Source of the DNA: Bacteroidota bacterium
Lineage (GTDB): Bacteria; Bacteroidota; Bacteroidia; Bacteroidales; VadinHA17
NCBI GenBank assembly: GCA_030628785.1
Contig: DAOVQI010000132.1
Span: 1-8,172 of the forward strand
Reading direction: 5' to 3'
Length of the DNA stretch: 8,172 bases
The notes beneath the pieces were generated by a model. It saw only the letters and a program-made list of their open reading frames with translations, had not been told where the DNA came from and ran no database searches. Shown in pieces: positions 1 through 6,283 of the stretch. The number at the start of each line of letters is the position of its first letter. Position 1 is the first letter of the stretch. A program made the position numbers and the translations under genes.

Positions 1-241
1 CTACTCCGCATTTCGATTTCAGATCCTTACCCAGTTCCTTTATATCCTGAATAGTTCCGGCAAAGCCGGTAACCAGTGTAACTGCTTTTCCCTTTCTTTT
101 TTTCTTGTCAAGGGAAACCATCAGGTTTTGCTGATTCGGGGCAAGTGTTTCAGACTCTTCTTCCTCCTGGTATTGATATTCAAAGTCCGGGTCAGTTGAG
201 TACACAATATCAATCCTACGTTTTTTGTTTTTTTTCGGCAT
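1..241 (-). CDS. yciH: SUI1/eIF1-like translation factor (YciH family), N-terminal part
   Basis: This is the start of a gene that continues off the left edge, so only 80 codons are visible. The ATG is at 241-239 on the minus strand. The protein opens with a basic, Lys/Arg-rich stretch (MPKKNKKRR), then an acidic Glu-rich linker, then a segment reading KGKAVTLVTGF followed by IQDIKELGKDLKSKCGV. That last segment matches the first strand and helix of the SUI1 domain found in eukaryotic eIF1 and bacterial YciH. SUI1 proteins bind the small ribosomal subunit and influence start-codon choice; the bacterial members are less well understood. The visible length and domain position fit a small protein of roughly 110-120 residues, so most of the SUI1 fold lies outside the window. 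A TAATTTTG box just upstream may be its promoter. The family call is firm; the cellular role is inferred from the family. Confidence 0.85.
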   Translation of the reverse strand, partial: MPKKNKKRRIDIVYSTDPDFEYQYQEEEESETLAPNQQNLMVSLDKKKRKGKAVTLVTGFAGTIQDIKELGKDLKSKCGV

Positions 242-255
242 TTAAATTGTTTTTT

Positions 256-263
256 CAAAATTA
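256..263 (-). promoter_or_regulatory. Possible -7 box for yciH
   Basis: On the minus strand the sequence TAATTTTG fits the Bacteroidota sigma-factor -7 consensus TAnnTTTG exactly. It ends 15 nt before the yciH ATG, which would give a leader of only about 10 nt. No convincing -33 TTG/TTTG element was found at the expected distance, so this is a motif match only. Confidence 0.35.
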
Positions 264-411
264 AAGAATAAATATTACCATCTCCATCTGGATAAAGGAT
301 AAATGACACAACTACGTTGAATTAGCATCGATAAACCTTATTTTCAGGCAAAGGTCTTTTATGATTCAACGCAATCATTTACAAAATCTTTTATGAGACA
401 GTTTTCTATGT

Positions 412-427
412 TAAATTTGTATCTTTG
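412..427 (+). promoter_or_regulatory. Two abutting Bacteroidota -7 boxes before the 71-residue gene
   Basis: TAAATTTG (412-419) and TATCTTTG (420-427) each match TAnnTTTG exactly and lie end to end. The second ends 15 nt before the ATG at 443, the short-leader arrangement common in Bacteroidota. The -33 region is only T-rich (for example TTTT near 389-392 and 402-405), not a clean TTTG. This suggests the small gene downstream is, or was, transcribed. Confidence 0.5.
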
Positions 428-442
428 AAAAATTGAAAAAAA

Positions 443-658
443 ATGACGGAAGAAATAAATTCAGGTTACGAAGAATGGTTTTTTCAAGCAGATTACGACT
501 TTGAAAACAAAGATGTTTTTCAACGCTCCAAAATGACAATGGAAGCAGAATTGAAAACACTAAGAAAATTTATGATACCACTTGACATTTTGAATATGAC
601 CCTTGAGGAATATAGAAAAGTTGTTGCAAACAAAAGGTTTCAAACCCATGTATTATAG
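443..658 (+). CDS. Small hypothetical protein, possible HEPN/MNT remnant
   Basis: A 71-residue reading frame with an ATG start and a promoter-like pair of boxes immediately upstream. I do not recognise the full protein. Residues about 9-24 (YEEWFFQADYDFENKD) resemble the first helix of HEPN-domain proteins, which often start with a W-x2-QA-x-YD pattern. Residues about 38-65 (LRKFMIPLDILNMTLEEY and on) resemble the last part of minimal nucleotidyltransferases (MNT), where a hydrophobic strand with Asp precedes a short EE-containing helix. The HEPN RxxxxH motif and the MNT GSxxxG...DxD catalytic motif are both absent, so it cannot be an active toxin or antitoxin as it stands. HEPN and MNT genes commonly lie side by side as toxin-antitoxin pairs; an internal deletion joining the two would give this order. 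That origin is inference. It may instead be a genuine small protein of unknown role. Confidence 0.5.
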   Translation: MTEEINSGYEEWFFQADYDFENKDVFQRSKMTMEAELKTLRKFMIPLDILNMTLEEYRKVVANKRFQTHVL

Positions 659-792
659 GTAATACAGATGTCCTTTTTATCAACCACATTTCAAATCCCT
701 TCAGGAACTTCTAACAACCAAAGTTTGCGGAACTGATTGCCATTTTTAAAGATCCCAAACCAACCAAACTGAAAAATAAATGCTCATTGAAA

Positions 793-3700
793 ATGAAACA
801 ATACAGATTCCTTAACCTTCTGATTGGCTGGTTAACCTTTTTAATTGCCTCAGTGGTTTATTTAAAAACCATTGAACCCACAACCAGCCTGTGGGATTGC
901 GGAGAATTCATAGCATCTGCCTTTAAGCTCGAAGTAGGTCATCCTCCGGGAGCTCCTTTTTTTATGATTCTTGCGCGGATTTTTTCATTACTGGCTGGCA
1001 GCAATGTTGCCAATGCAGCAAAAATGATAAATTCCTTATCAGCCCTTGCCAGTTCATTTACCATCCTGTTTTTATTCTGGACCATAACCCATCTGGCAAA
1101 AAAAATAATCATTAAGAATGAAGACTATTCCAGGGGAAATGTTATAGCCGTGATGGTAAGTGGTTTGGTTGGCGCTTTAGCCTACACTTTTTCTGATTCA
1201 TTCTGGTTTTCGGCTGTTGAAGGAGAAGTTTACGCAACCTCTTCCTTGTTTACGGCGGTTGTGTTTTGGGCAATCTTACAATGGGAAAATGTTGCTCATA
1301 AGAGACATTCAGAACGCTGGCTTATTCTGATCGCTTATTTAATGGGGTTATCCATAGGGGTTCATCTGCTTAACTTACTTGCCATTCCTGCCATTGTATT
1401 TGTTTATTACTTTAAAAAGTTTGACGTTAATGCTAAAGGGTTTCTATATGCTTTATTGATCTCATTCGTGATTTTAGGCATAATTATGTATGGAATCTTG
1501 CCGGGTGTTGTAACCACAGCATCCTGGTTTGAACTGTTGTGTGTAAATACCTTCGGTCTTCCATATAATTCGGGGGTTTTATTTCATGCTTCATTACTCA
1601 TTGCAACTATTGCCGGGGGAATCTATTATACCTATAAAAAGGAGAAATTGATCCATACAACGGTATTATCGGTTGTGGCATTAACCTTACTCGGAATTCC
1701 ATTTCTGGGAGGTTCAGCATTTCTTGATTTTTTGTTGATACTGATTTTGATTGGAGTTGTTTATTTCATTGCAAAGAATAATCGTGTGGTTCTTAATACT
1801 ATAATGACGGCCGCTGCTGTCATTTTAATCGGTTACTCCTCTTTTACAATGATCGTTATCCGTTCATTAGCCAATCCCCCCATGGATGAGAACAATCCGG
1901 AAACTGTTTTTTCACTACTTTATTACCTGAACAGGGAGCAATACGGTGACAGGCCCCTGATGACAGGTCAGTATTACAATGCACCTGGGATCGGCATTGA
2001 AGAAGGTAAGCCAACCTACACCAAAAAAGACGGAAAATACGTAATTACGCGGTATGCTCCGGAAGTGAAATACGATAAACGGTTCACAACCTTTTTCCCA
2101 AGGATGTGGAGTAATAATTCGCCTGATTACTTAAGGCACTATCAACAATGGGGAAACATAAAAGGAAAACCGGTTCAGGTCGCCGGTCAGAACGGGGAAA
2201 GAAAACCCGTTCATGTACCCACATTTACTGAAAATCTCCGGTTCTTTTTCAGCTACCAGATCGGGCATATGTATTTCAGGTATTTTATGTGGAATTTCTC
2301 GGGCCGGCAAAATGATATTCAGGGTCATGGGGATCCCCTGAAGGGGAACTGGATAACCGGAATAAAATTTTTAGATGAGATCCGGTTAGGTCCGCAGGAT
2401 AATTTACCTGAAAGCCTGAAATCTGCCAAGGCCAGAAATTCATACTATTTGTTACCGTTCCTTCTCGGATTAGTGGGATTATTTTACCAGCTTCAGTGGA
2501 AAAAAAAGGATTTTTGGGTTGTTTTGCTCCTTTTTGCACTTACCGGGATTGCTGTTGTGGTATATTTAAATCAATATCCCAACCAGCCAAGGGAACGGGA
2601 TTATGCTTATGCAGGCTCTTTTTACGCATACGCCATTTGGATCGGATTGGGCGTACTGGCCTTATACGAATTTCTCAGGAAATTTATACCAGATCATTTA
2701 GGTGCTGTGGTTTCCGGAGCGCTGTGTTTATTCCTCGTTCCGGGTATTATGGCTAATGAAAACTGGGATGACCACGACCGTTCAGGACGATACACTGCCA
2801 GGGATATTGCCTATAATTACCTGAACTCCTGTGCCCCGAATGCCATTTTATTTACCAATGGGGATAACGATACATTCCCCTTATGGTATGCTCAGGAGGT
2901 TGAGGGTATACGAACAGACGTAAGAGTGGTGAATCTGATGTTGTTCCATACCGACTGGTATATCGATCAGATGAAGAACAAAGCATACGAATCGGAACCT
3001 GTACCCCTTTCCTTACCTCAGGAAAAATATCTTGACGGAACGAACAACCAGATTTACATGATCCCCCACCGTAAAATAAAGGATTATGTCGATATTAAAC
3101 AGGTTATGAATTTTATAAATGATGATAATCCTGCCACCAAAATTAAAACACATGATAATGAACTGTTGGATTATATTCCAACAAAAATGTTCAGGCTACC
3201 TGTCGATTCAGCGAAAGTAATTGCCAACGGTACTGTATCACCTGAATTGGCTGACCAGATTGTTTCTTCTATTGACATGAAGTTTAACAAGAACTCTCTG
3301 TTGAAAAACCAGATGATGGTTCTGGATCTGCTCGCGACAAATGATTGGGAACGCCCGGTTTATTTTGTGACAGGTGGTCATGAAGATGCTCTTGGACTGG
3401 AAGATTATTTCCAGCACGAAGGTTTTGCCTACCGGTTTGTACCCATAAAAACCACACGTTCCGGGTTTTTAGAATACGGAAGGATCAATACGGATGTAAT
3501 GTATGATAATCTTATGAGTAATTTCAGATGGGGTGGAATGGAAGGCACAGATCTACATCTTGGGTATTACGAAAGGAGAACTTTTTCGGTCATCAAAATA
3601 AGAAATAATTTTGGCCGGCTTGCCAAAAAATTGTTATTGGAAGGAAAACGCGATTCTGCTGTGGCAGTGCTCGACCGGTGTTTAGAACTGTTTCCTCATG

Positions 3701-4008
3701 AACGTATTCCTTACCATTACTTTATGCCCGGAATTATTGAAGCTTATTATAAGGCAGGAGAAATAGAAAAAGCCGAGAAAATAGCAGAAGAGTTTGCCTT
3801 GATATGTGAGGATAACCTTAGTTATTACTTGTCACTTAAACCCGGTATGAGAAAATCTATCACCAGTGATATTCAACTTCATCTCCAGTTGCTTCAGATG
3901 TTAACTGGGGTGACAAAAGAATCAAATCCGGAGGGAATAGCAAAAAGTATTGAGGAAAAGTTTAGTAGTTTATATAGTAAATATATACAGGCTACCGAGA
4001 AACCCTAA
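793..4008 (+). CDS. DUF2723 / GT117 multi-pass glycosyltransferase (TMEM260-like)
   Basis: A 1071-residue integral membrane protein. The DUF2723 signature is near the N-terminus: after one membrane helix (about residues 9-27) comes LWDCGEFIASAF with D35 and E38, then a GHPPG turn at 49-53. Further hydrophobic helices run to about residue 360 and again at about 560-655. Later family-typical blocks are QPRERDYAYAGSF (about 595), NGDNDTFPLWY (about 690) and an EVEGIRTDVRVVNL stretch (about 702). A soluble C-terminal end (about 950-1005) looks like TPR helix pairs. The human homologue TMEM260 is a protein O-mannosyltransferase of CAZy family GT117, so a lipid-linked sugar donor and transfer to exported proteins are likely; the bacterial substrate is inferred. 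A TTG at 787 would add two residues, but the ATG at 793 is preferred. No clear ribosome-binding site or strong promoter is visible upstream. Length is normal for the Bacteroidota family. Confidence 0.93.
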   Translation: MKQYRFLNLLIGWLTFLIASVVYLKTIEPTTSLWDCGEFIASAFKLEVGHPPGAPFFMILARIFSLLAGSNVANAAKMINSLSALASSFTILFLFWTITHLAKKIIIKNEDYSRGNVIAVMVSGLVGALAYTFSDSFWFSAVEGEVYATSSLFTAVVFWAILQWENVAHKRHSERWLILIAYLMGLSIGVHLLNLLAIPAIVFVYYFKKFDVNAKGFLYALLISFVILGIIMYGILPGVVTTASWFELLCVNTFGLPYNSGVLFHASLLIATIAGGIYYTYKKEKLIHTTVLSVVALTLLGIPFLGGSAFLDFLLILILIGVVYFIAKNNRVVLNTIMTAAAVILIGYSSFTMIVIRSLANPPMDENNPETVFSLLYYLNREQYGDRPLMTGQYYNAPGIGIEEGKPTYTKKDGKYVITRYAPEVKYDKRFTTFFPRMWSNNSPDYLRHYQQWGNIKGKPVQVAGQNGERKPVHVPTFTENLRFFFSYQIGHMYFRYFMWNFSGRQNDIQGHGDPLKGNWITGIKFLDEIRLGPQDNLPESLKSAKARNSYYLLPFLLGLVGLFYQLQWKKKDFWVVLLLFALTGIAVVVYLNQYPNQPRERDYAYAGSFYAYAIWIGLGVLALYEFLRKFIPDHLGAVVSGALCLFLVPGIMANENWDDHDRSGRYTARDIAYNYLNSCAPNAILFTNGDNDTFPLWYAQEVEGIRTDVRVVNLMLFHTDWYIDQMKNKAYESEPVPLSLPQEKYLDGTNNQIYMIPHRKIKDYVDIKQVMNFINDDNPATKIKTHDNELLDYIPTKMFRLPVDSAKVIANGTVSPELADQIVSSIDMKFNKNSLLKNQMMVLDLLATNDWERPVYFVTGGHEDALGLEDYFQHEGFAYRFVPIKTTRSGFLEYGRINTDVMYDNLMSNFRWGGMEGTDLHLGYYERRTFSVIKIRNNFGRLAKKLLLEGKRDSAVAVLDRCLELFPHERIPYHYFMPGIIEAYYKAGEIEKAEKIAEEFALICEDNLSYYLSLKPGMRKSITSDIQLHLQLLQMLTGVTKESNPEGIAKSIEEKFSSLYSKYIQATEKP

Positions 4009-4014
4009 GGGTTT
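4000..4014. terminator. Perfect palindrome on the GT117 stop codon, weak terminator candidate
   Basis: AAACCC-TAA-GGGTTT is a 6-bp inverted repeat whose three-base loop is exactly the stop codon of the GT117 gene. The converging peptidase gene ends 13 nt further on, so a shared two-way terminator would make sense here. The stem is short and AT-flanked, and neither strand shows a clear U-tract, so terminator activity is uncertain. Confidence 0.35.
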
Positions 4015-4026
4015 ATTGTATATCAT

Positions 4027-5166
4027 TCAATCAATTCCCAATTTTTCCCTGATAGAATCCGGTACAGCATCCTTATGAATCATATAATTAATGGATTTGT
4101 ATAAAATATATGCTTTGGAGGCATAAAGGTATCCGTCATAAGGTCCGTATTCACCCCAGGAATTTTTCACCTTGTAAAATTTGTTCCCCTTTTGATCTTT
4201 TCCAACCCCGATGATATGCATCCCGTGGTCGTCTGTTGTGGTGAAGTTGTCAAATCCTTCCTGACGTAACTCCTGTGTAATATTTTTTTGCTTACAGGGG
4301 GTTTTAAATACATTATTTAATTCTTCCTCAGTCATTTCTTCCCAGTCCTTTTCAGGAACAACAGCAACTCCAAAATTTCGTGAAAATCCCTTGTCGCTCA
4401 TGTCACTGCCCCAGGCAACTGAAAAGCTATTTTTTAAAGCATTATCCAATACTTCTTCAAATTCATTCAGGGGAAGATTATAGCATTCACCCCATGCCCA
4501 GTTATCCGGAATTTCAATTATAAATTTTTCATAAAAAGGATGATGGGTAAAGGAAGAAAGAACAATGTAATCATCCGGGTTTATTCCTGATTCGGTGGCA
4601 AAAGTTTTGGGAGTATATGTTTTTCCATTGTATTCGAATTTATCCGGGATTTTCCCCAGGTAGGCATCCATGATTCCTGCCAAACCTTTTTCCCAGACGG
4701 GGGTTAATTTTCTGTTCCTGTTCTTAATAACAGCATCCAAATACCCCTTTATTACTGCGTCTAATTCACCATGAATGTGATTTTCTTCACCGATAACTTT
4801 ACCGGAATAAACCTCTTCAGGGACGATTCCATATTCACGGATTATATTTAAAACATCGTGAAAAGCTCCTCCACCAGCCAGGTTTGAGTTGCCATGCATC
4901 CGTACATATTTATCGGCTTTCCCCAAATAAGTGTATCGGACTACAAACATTTCCGAAAGATCGAATTCTCCTTTTCCCATACGGATCAATTCCGATTCCA
5001 GGAAGGAGAGCGAAGAAAAACTCCAGCAGGTGCTGGTCCTGTATTGACTTTTAACCGGTGTAGCTGCAATTTCCTTTTTCATTTTGAACTTGTAACCAGT
5101 ATCCTGTGCATTAGTATTGATATTGATAAGTACGATGCTTGCGATTAAAAAAATAATTCTTTTCAT
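4027..5166 (-). CDS. Secreted C1B cysteine peptidase (bleomycin hydrolase / aminopeptidase C type)
   Basis: A 379-residue protein. The chosen start (ATG at 5166-5164) begins a clean signal peptide, MKRIIFLIASIVLININTNA, with predicted cleavage after A20 leaving Gln21 at the mature end. A longer frame from a TTG at 5208 would put 14 polar residues before it and is rejected. Papain-fold active-site residues are all visible: Q41 (oxyanion hole) and C47 in the KSQYRTSTCWSFSS segment, H314 in DHGM, and N335 in KNSWGEYGPYDGY. The HGM plus NSWGE-type context matches C1B rather than ordinary papain. Cytosolic PepC/bleomycin hydrolase is around 450 residues and forms a hexameric chamber. This one is shorter and exported, so periplasmic or extracellular peptide trimming is inferred. 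It converges on the GT117 gene and appears to be transcribed alone. Family call firm, substrate unknown. Confidence 0.92.
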   Translation of the reverse strand: MKRIIFLIASIVLININTNAQDTGYKFKMKKEIAATPVKSQYRTSTCWSFSSLSFLESELIRMGKGEFDLSEMFVVRYTYLGKADKYVRMHGNSNLAGGGAFHDVLNIIREYGIVPEEVYSGKVIGEENHIHGELDAVIKGYLDAVIKNRNRKLTPVWEKGLAGIMDAYLGKIPDKFEYNGKTYTPKTFATESGINPDDYIVLSSFTHHPFYEKFIIEIPDNWAWGECYNLPLNEFEEVLDNALKNSFSVAWGSDMSDKGFSRNFGVAVVPEKDWEEMTEEELNNVFKTPCKQKNITQELRQEGFDNFTTTDDHGMHIIGVGKDQKGNKFYKVKNSWGEYGPYDGYLYASKAYILYKSINYMIHKDAVPDSIREKLGID

Positions 5167-5249
5167 TTTTTTCAAATTATTGAAGTTGATAATAATGTTT
5201 GTACCCAATCTGTTTACAGTGGCTCCTTTCTTATTTATTTAGGTTAATT

Positions 5250-5314
5250 GTTATAGGTTATAAGTTATACGTTATGAGCAATTAACATATAACTTTTAAC
5301 TTATAACATATAAC
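5250..5314. repeat. Long palindrome made of GTTATAN heptamers
   Basis: The left arm (5250-5277) is four consecutive 7-nt units: GTTATAG, GTTATAA, GTTATAC and GTTATGA. The right arm (5287-5314) is the inverse, four NTATAAC-like units: ATATAAC, TTTTAAC, TTATAAC and ATATAAC. A 9-nt spacer, GCAATTAAC, separates them, and another TTATAAC follows at 5318-5324. The arms can fold into a 28-bp AT-rich stem with a few mismatches. Similar GTTATA-type intergenic repeats occur in other Bacteroidota as far as I recall; a role in transcription end or chromosome structure is unproven. Confidence 0.85.
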
Positions 5315-5436
5315 ATTTTATAACATTCTGTTTCTTTTTCTCTCAACACAATGATTAGTCACTAATTGTTTAAAAGTAAAAAAAACTTTTGCACCTAACA
5401 AGCAAAGTTCTGTTTTCTAAAACATAAGGATACGAT

Positions 5437-5505
5437 AGCCGTGTCACGGTTTTGAACTTTAGCCGTGCCACGGTTTTGAACCGTGACACGGCTCTGACGG
5501 CTCTG
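5437..5505. repeat. Triple CCGTGNCACGG palindromic repeat with stem-loop
   Basis: Three copies of the palindrome CCGTG-N-CACGG lie at 5439-5449 (N=T), 5463-5473 (N=C) and 5481-5491 (N=A). Copies 1 and 2 sit in a direct repeat, each followed by TTTTGAAC. Copy 3 is inverted, so 5461-5475 and 5479-5493 form a 15-bp stem (one C-A mismatch) with loop TTG. Positions 5437-5451 match the same right arm perfectly. A 9-nt tandem duplication, ACGGCTCTG twice, follows at 5488-5505. The stem begins 22 nt past the regulator's stop codon and has no U-tract. It looks like a REP-type element that may also act as the 3' end of the regulator transcript. Confidence 0.85.
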
Positions 5506-5514
5506 GAACATTCA

Positions 5515-6180
5515 TTATCGAATAAGTTCAATTAATTTATCTTTCCTGATGATGTTTACCCTGTTGCGTTTAATCGAAATAATATTACTGTGAACCAGTT
5601 CACCGAGCACCCTGGCCAAAGATGGTCTGGTTATTCCGAAGAATTCTGCCAGCTCCTGCTGGGTTTTTGGAAATTCAATGGTGGTTTTATCGAGTTTGGC
5701 ACGGCTTAGAATATAATGAGCAAGCTTCCCCTTTATGGTTTTAAAGGATAGTATGTACAATCGGTTGCTTAAAAAACGAGACCGGTCTGAAATTACATTC
5801 AGGAAGTTTGTTAAAAATGTATTGTGGGTTTTCAAAAGGGTTATGACGGAAGATTTTGGTATAAATAGCAATTGAACATCTTCCTTTGCCACAATATCCA
5901 CAGGCAACTGGTTCCTGGTTCCAAACAAGAAGGCTGAAGCAATGGTTTTAGGTGCAGCAATATCTTCGATCTTTACGGTTTTACCTGAAAAATCAAGCAT
6001 TTCACACTTTACACTGCCATAGACTAATATCATAAGATTATTACAAAGTTCTTCCCTTAAAGCAATGACTTGCCCTTTTTTGAATTTTTTCAGGGTATAG
6101 TTTACCCCACTCAGTAATACCGGGATTTCATCAGGTTTGATATTCTTGAAAATTGGAGATCTTGAAAGCAATTTGAACAT
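5515..6180 (-). CDS. hcpR: Crp/Fnr-family transcription regulator, HcpR-like
   Basis: A 221-residue protein of normal Crp/Fnr length with ATG at 6180-6178. Residues about 10-115 form the cyclic-nucleotide-binding-type beta barrel (GQVIALREE, then the YGSVKCEML strand). Residues about 118-150 form the long dimer helix. A winged helix-turn-helix lies at about 150-215, with TQQELAEFFGITRPSLARVL (173-192) as the DNA-contacting helices and R185/R190 candidate base contacts. Only two cysteines exist (C46, C59), so it cannot hold an Fnr-type cluster with four cysteine ligands. HcpR regulators, known to sense nitrosative stress through haem, are the best family fit because the divergent neighbour is an FrdX-type ferredoxin, a known HcpR regulon member. 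The shared palindrome at 6229-6244 starts 48 nt upstream of its ATG and is probably its own binding site. Crp/Fnr assignment firm; HcpR subfamily inferred from context. Confidence 0.85.
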   Translation of the reverse strand: MFKLLSRSPIFKNIKPDEIPVLLSGVNYTLKKFKKGQVIALREELCNNLMILVYGSVKCEMLDFSGKTVKIEDIAAPKTIASAFLFGTRNQLPVDIVAKEDVQLLFIPKSSVITLLKTHNTFLTNFLNVISDRSRFLSNRLYILSFKTIKGKLAHYILSRAKLDKTTIEFPKTQQELAEFFGITRPSLARVLGELVHSNIISIKRNRVNIIRKDKLIELIR

Positions 6181-6215
6181 GGATTGAATTTGCTAAGTTT
6201 TCCGGGAAAATAGGA

Positions 6216-6223
6216 AAAATTTA
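6216..6223 (-). promoter_or_regulatory. Possible -7 box for the regulator gene
   Basis: On the minus strand TAAATTTT matches the TAnnTTTG consensus except for the last base. If it is used, transcription would start near 6211 and the 16-bp palindrome would be centred about 25 nt upstream. That is inside the promoter, a position expected for self-repression. This is weak evidence based on one motif. Confidence 0.25.
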
Positions 6224-6228
6224 GCTAT

Positions 6229-6244
6229 TGTAACATATGTTACA
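6229..6244. promoter_or_regulatory. Perfect 16-bp palindromic operator in the hcpR-frdX divergent region
   Basis: TGTAACATATGTTACA is an exact inverted repeat (TGTAACAT then its reverse complement). Two 8-bp half sites are the architecture bound by Crp/Fnr dimers. It differs from the E. coli Fnr box (TTGAT-N4-ATCAA) and Crp box (TGTGA-N6-TCACA). A GTAAC-N4-GTTAC core is what I recall being predicted for HcpR in some anaerobes, but that is from memory. Its centre (6236.5) lies about 40 nt upstream of the likely frdX transcription start, the classic activating position. Confidence 0.75.
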
Positions 6245-6264
6245 GATTTTTTTTCGGGGATGCG

Positions 6265-6272
6265 TAATATTG
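6265..6272 (+). promoter_or_regulatory. Candidate -7 box of the frdX promoter
   Basis: TAATATTG differs from the TAnnTTTG consensus at one position and is followed by CA, as in many Bacteroidota promoters. It predicts a start near 6276-6277, only about 8 nt before the ATG at 6284. No good -33 TTTG is visible; the palindrome occupies that area, which would suit an activator-dependent promoter. Confidence 0.4.
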
Positions 6273-6283
6273 CAGTAAAAAAA

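Larger units (their letters stand above)
5167..5514. other. Repeat-rich intergenic region between peptidase and regulator
   Basis: This 348-nt gap has no credible gene. It holds, left to right, the heptamer palindrome (5250-5314), a small palindrome ATTAGT-C-ACTAAT (5354-5366), an A-rich hairpin AAAAGT/ACTTTT (5372-5377 and 5385-5390), and the triple CCGTGNCACGG repeat (5437-5505). A rightward AACTTTTGCACC string at 5384-5395 looks somewhat like a Bacteroidota promoter with its TTGCACC start region, but it has A in place of the T and faces the end of the regulator gene. No good TAnnTTTG box was found for the peptidase itself; ATAATTTG at 5180-5173 on the minus strand is an imperfect candidate lying very close to its ATG. 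Confidence 0.6.

Noticed and set aside
121..309. 62-residue minus-strand frame
   Set aside because: It overlaps yciH in another frame, has no family resemblance, and runs across that gene's likely promoter.
2131..2756. Three open frames within the GT117 gene
   Set aside because: They lie wholly inside a clearly conserved 1071-residue protein and show no recognisable protein features.
4894..5148. 84-residue plus-strand frame opposite the peptidase
   Set aside because: It is antisense to the catalytic N-terminal region of a well-supported gene.
5384..5395. Rightward promoter-like AACTTTTGCACC
   Set aside because: It lacks the TA of the consensus, a correctly spaced -33 element and any gene downstream on that strand, so it was not listed as a promoter.
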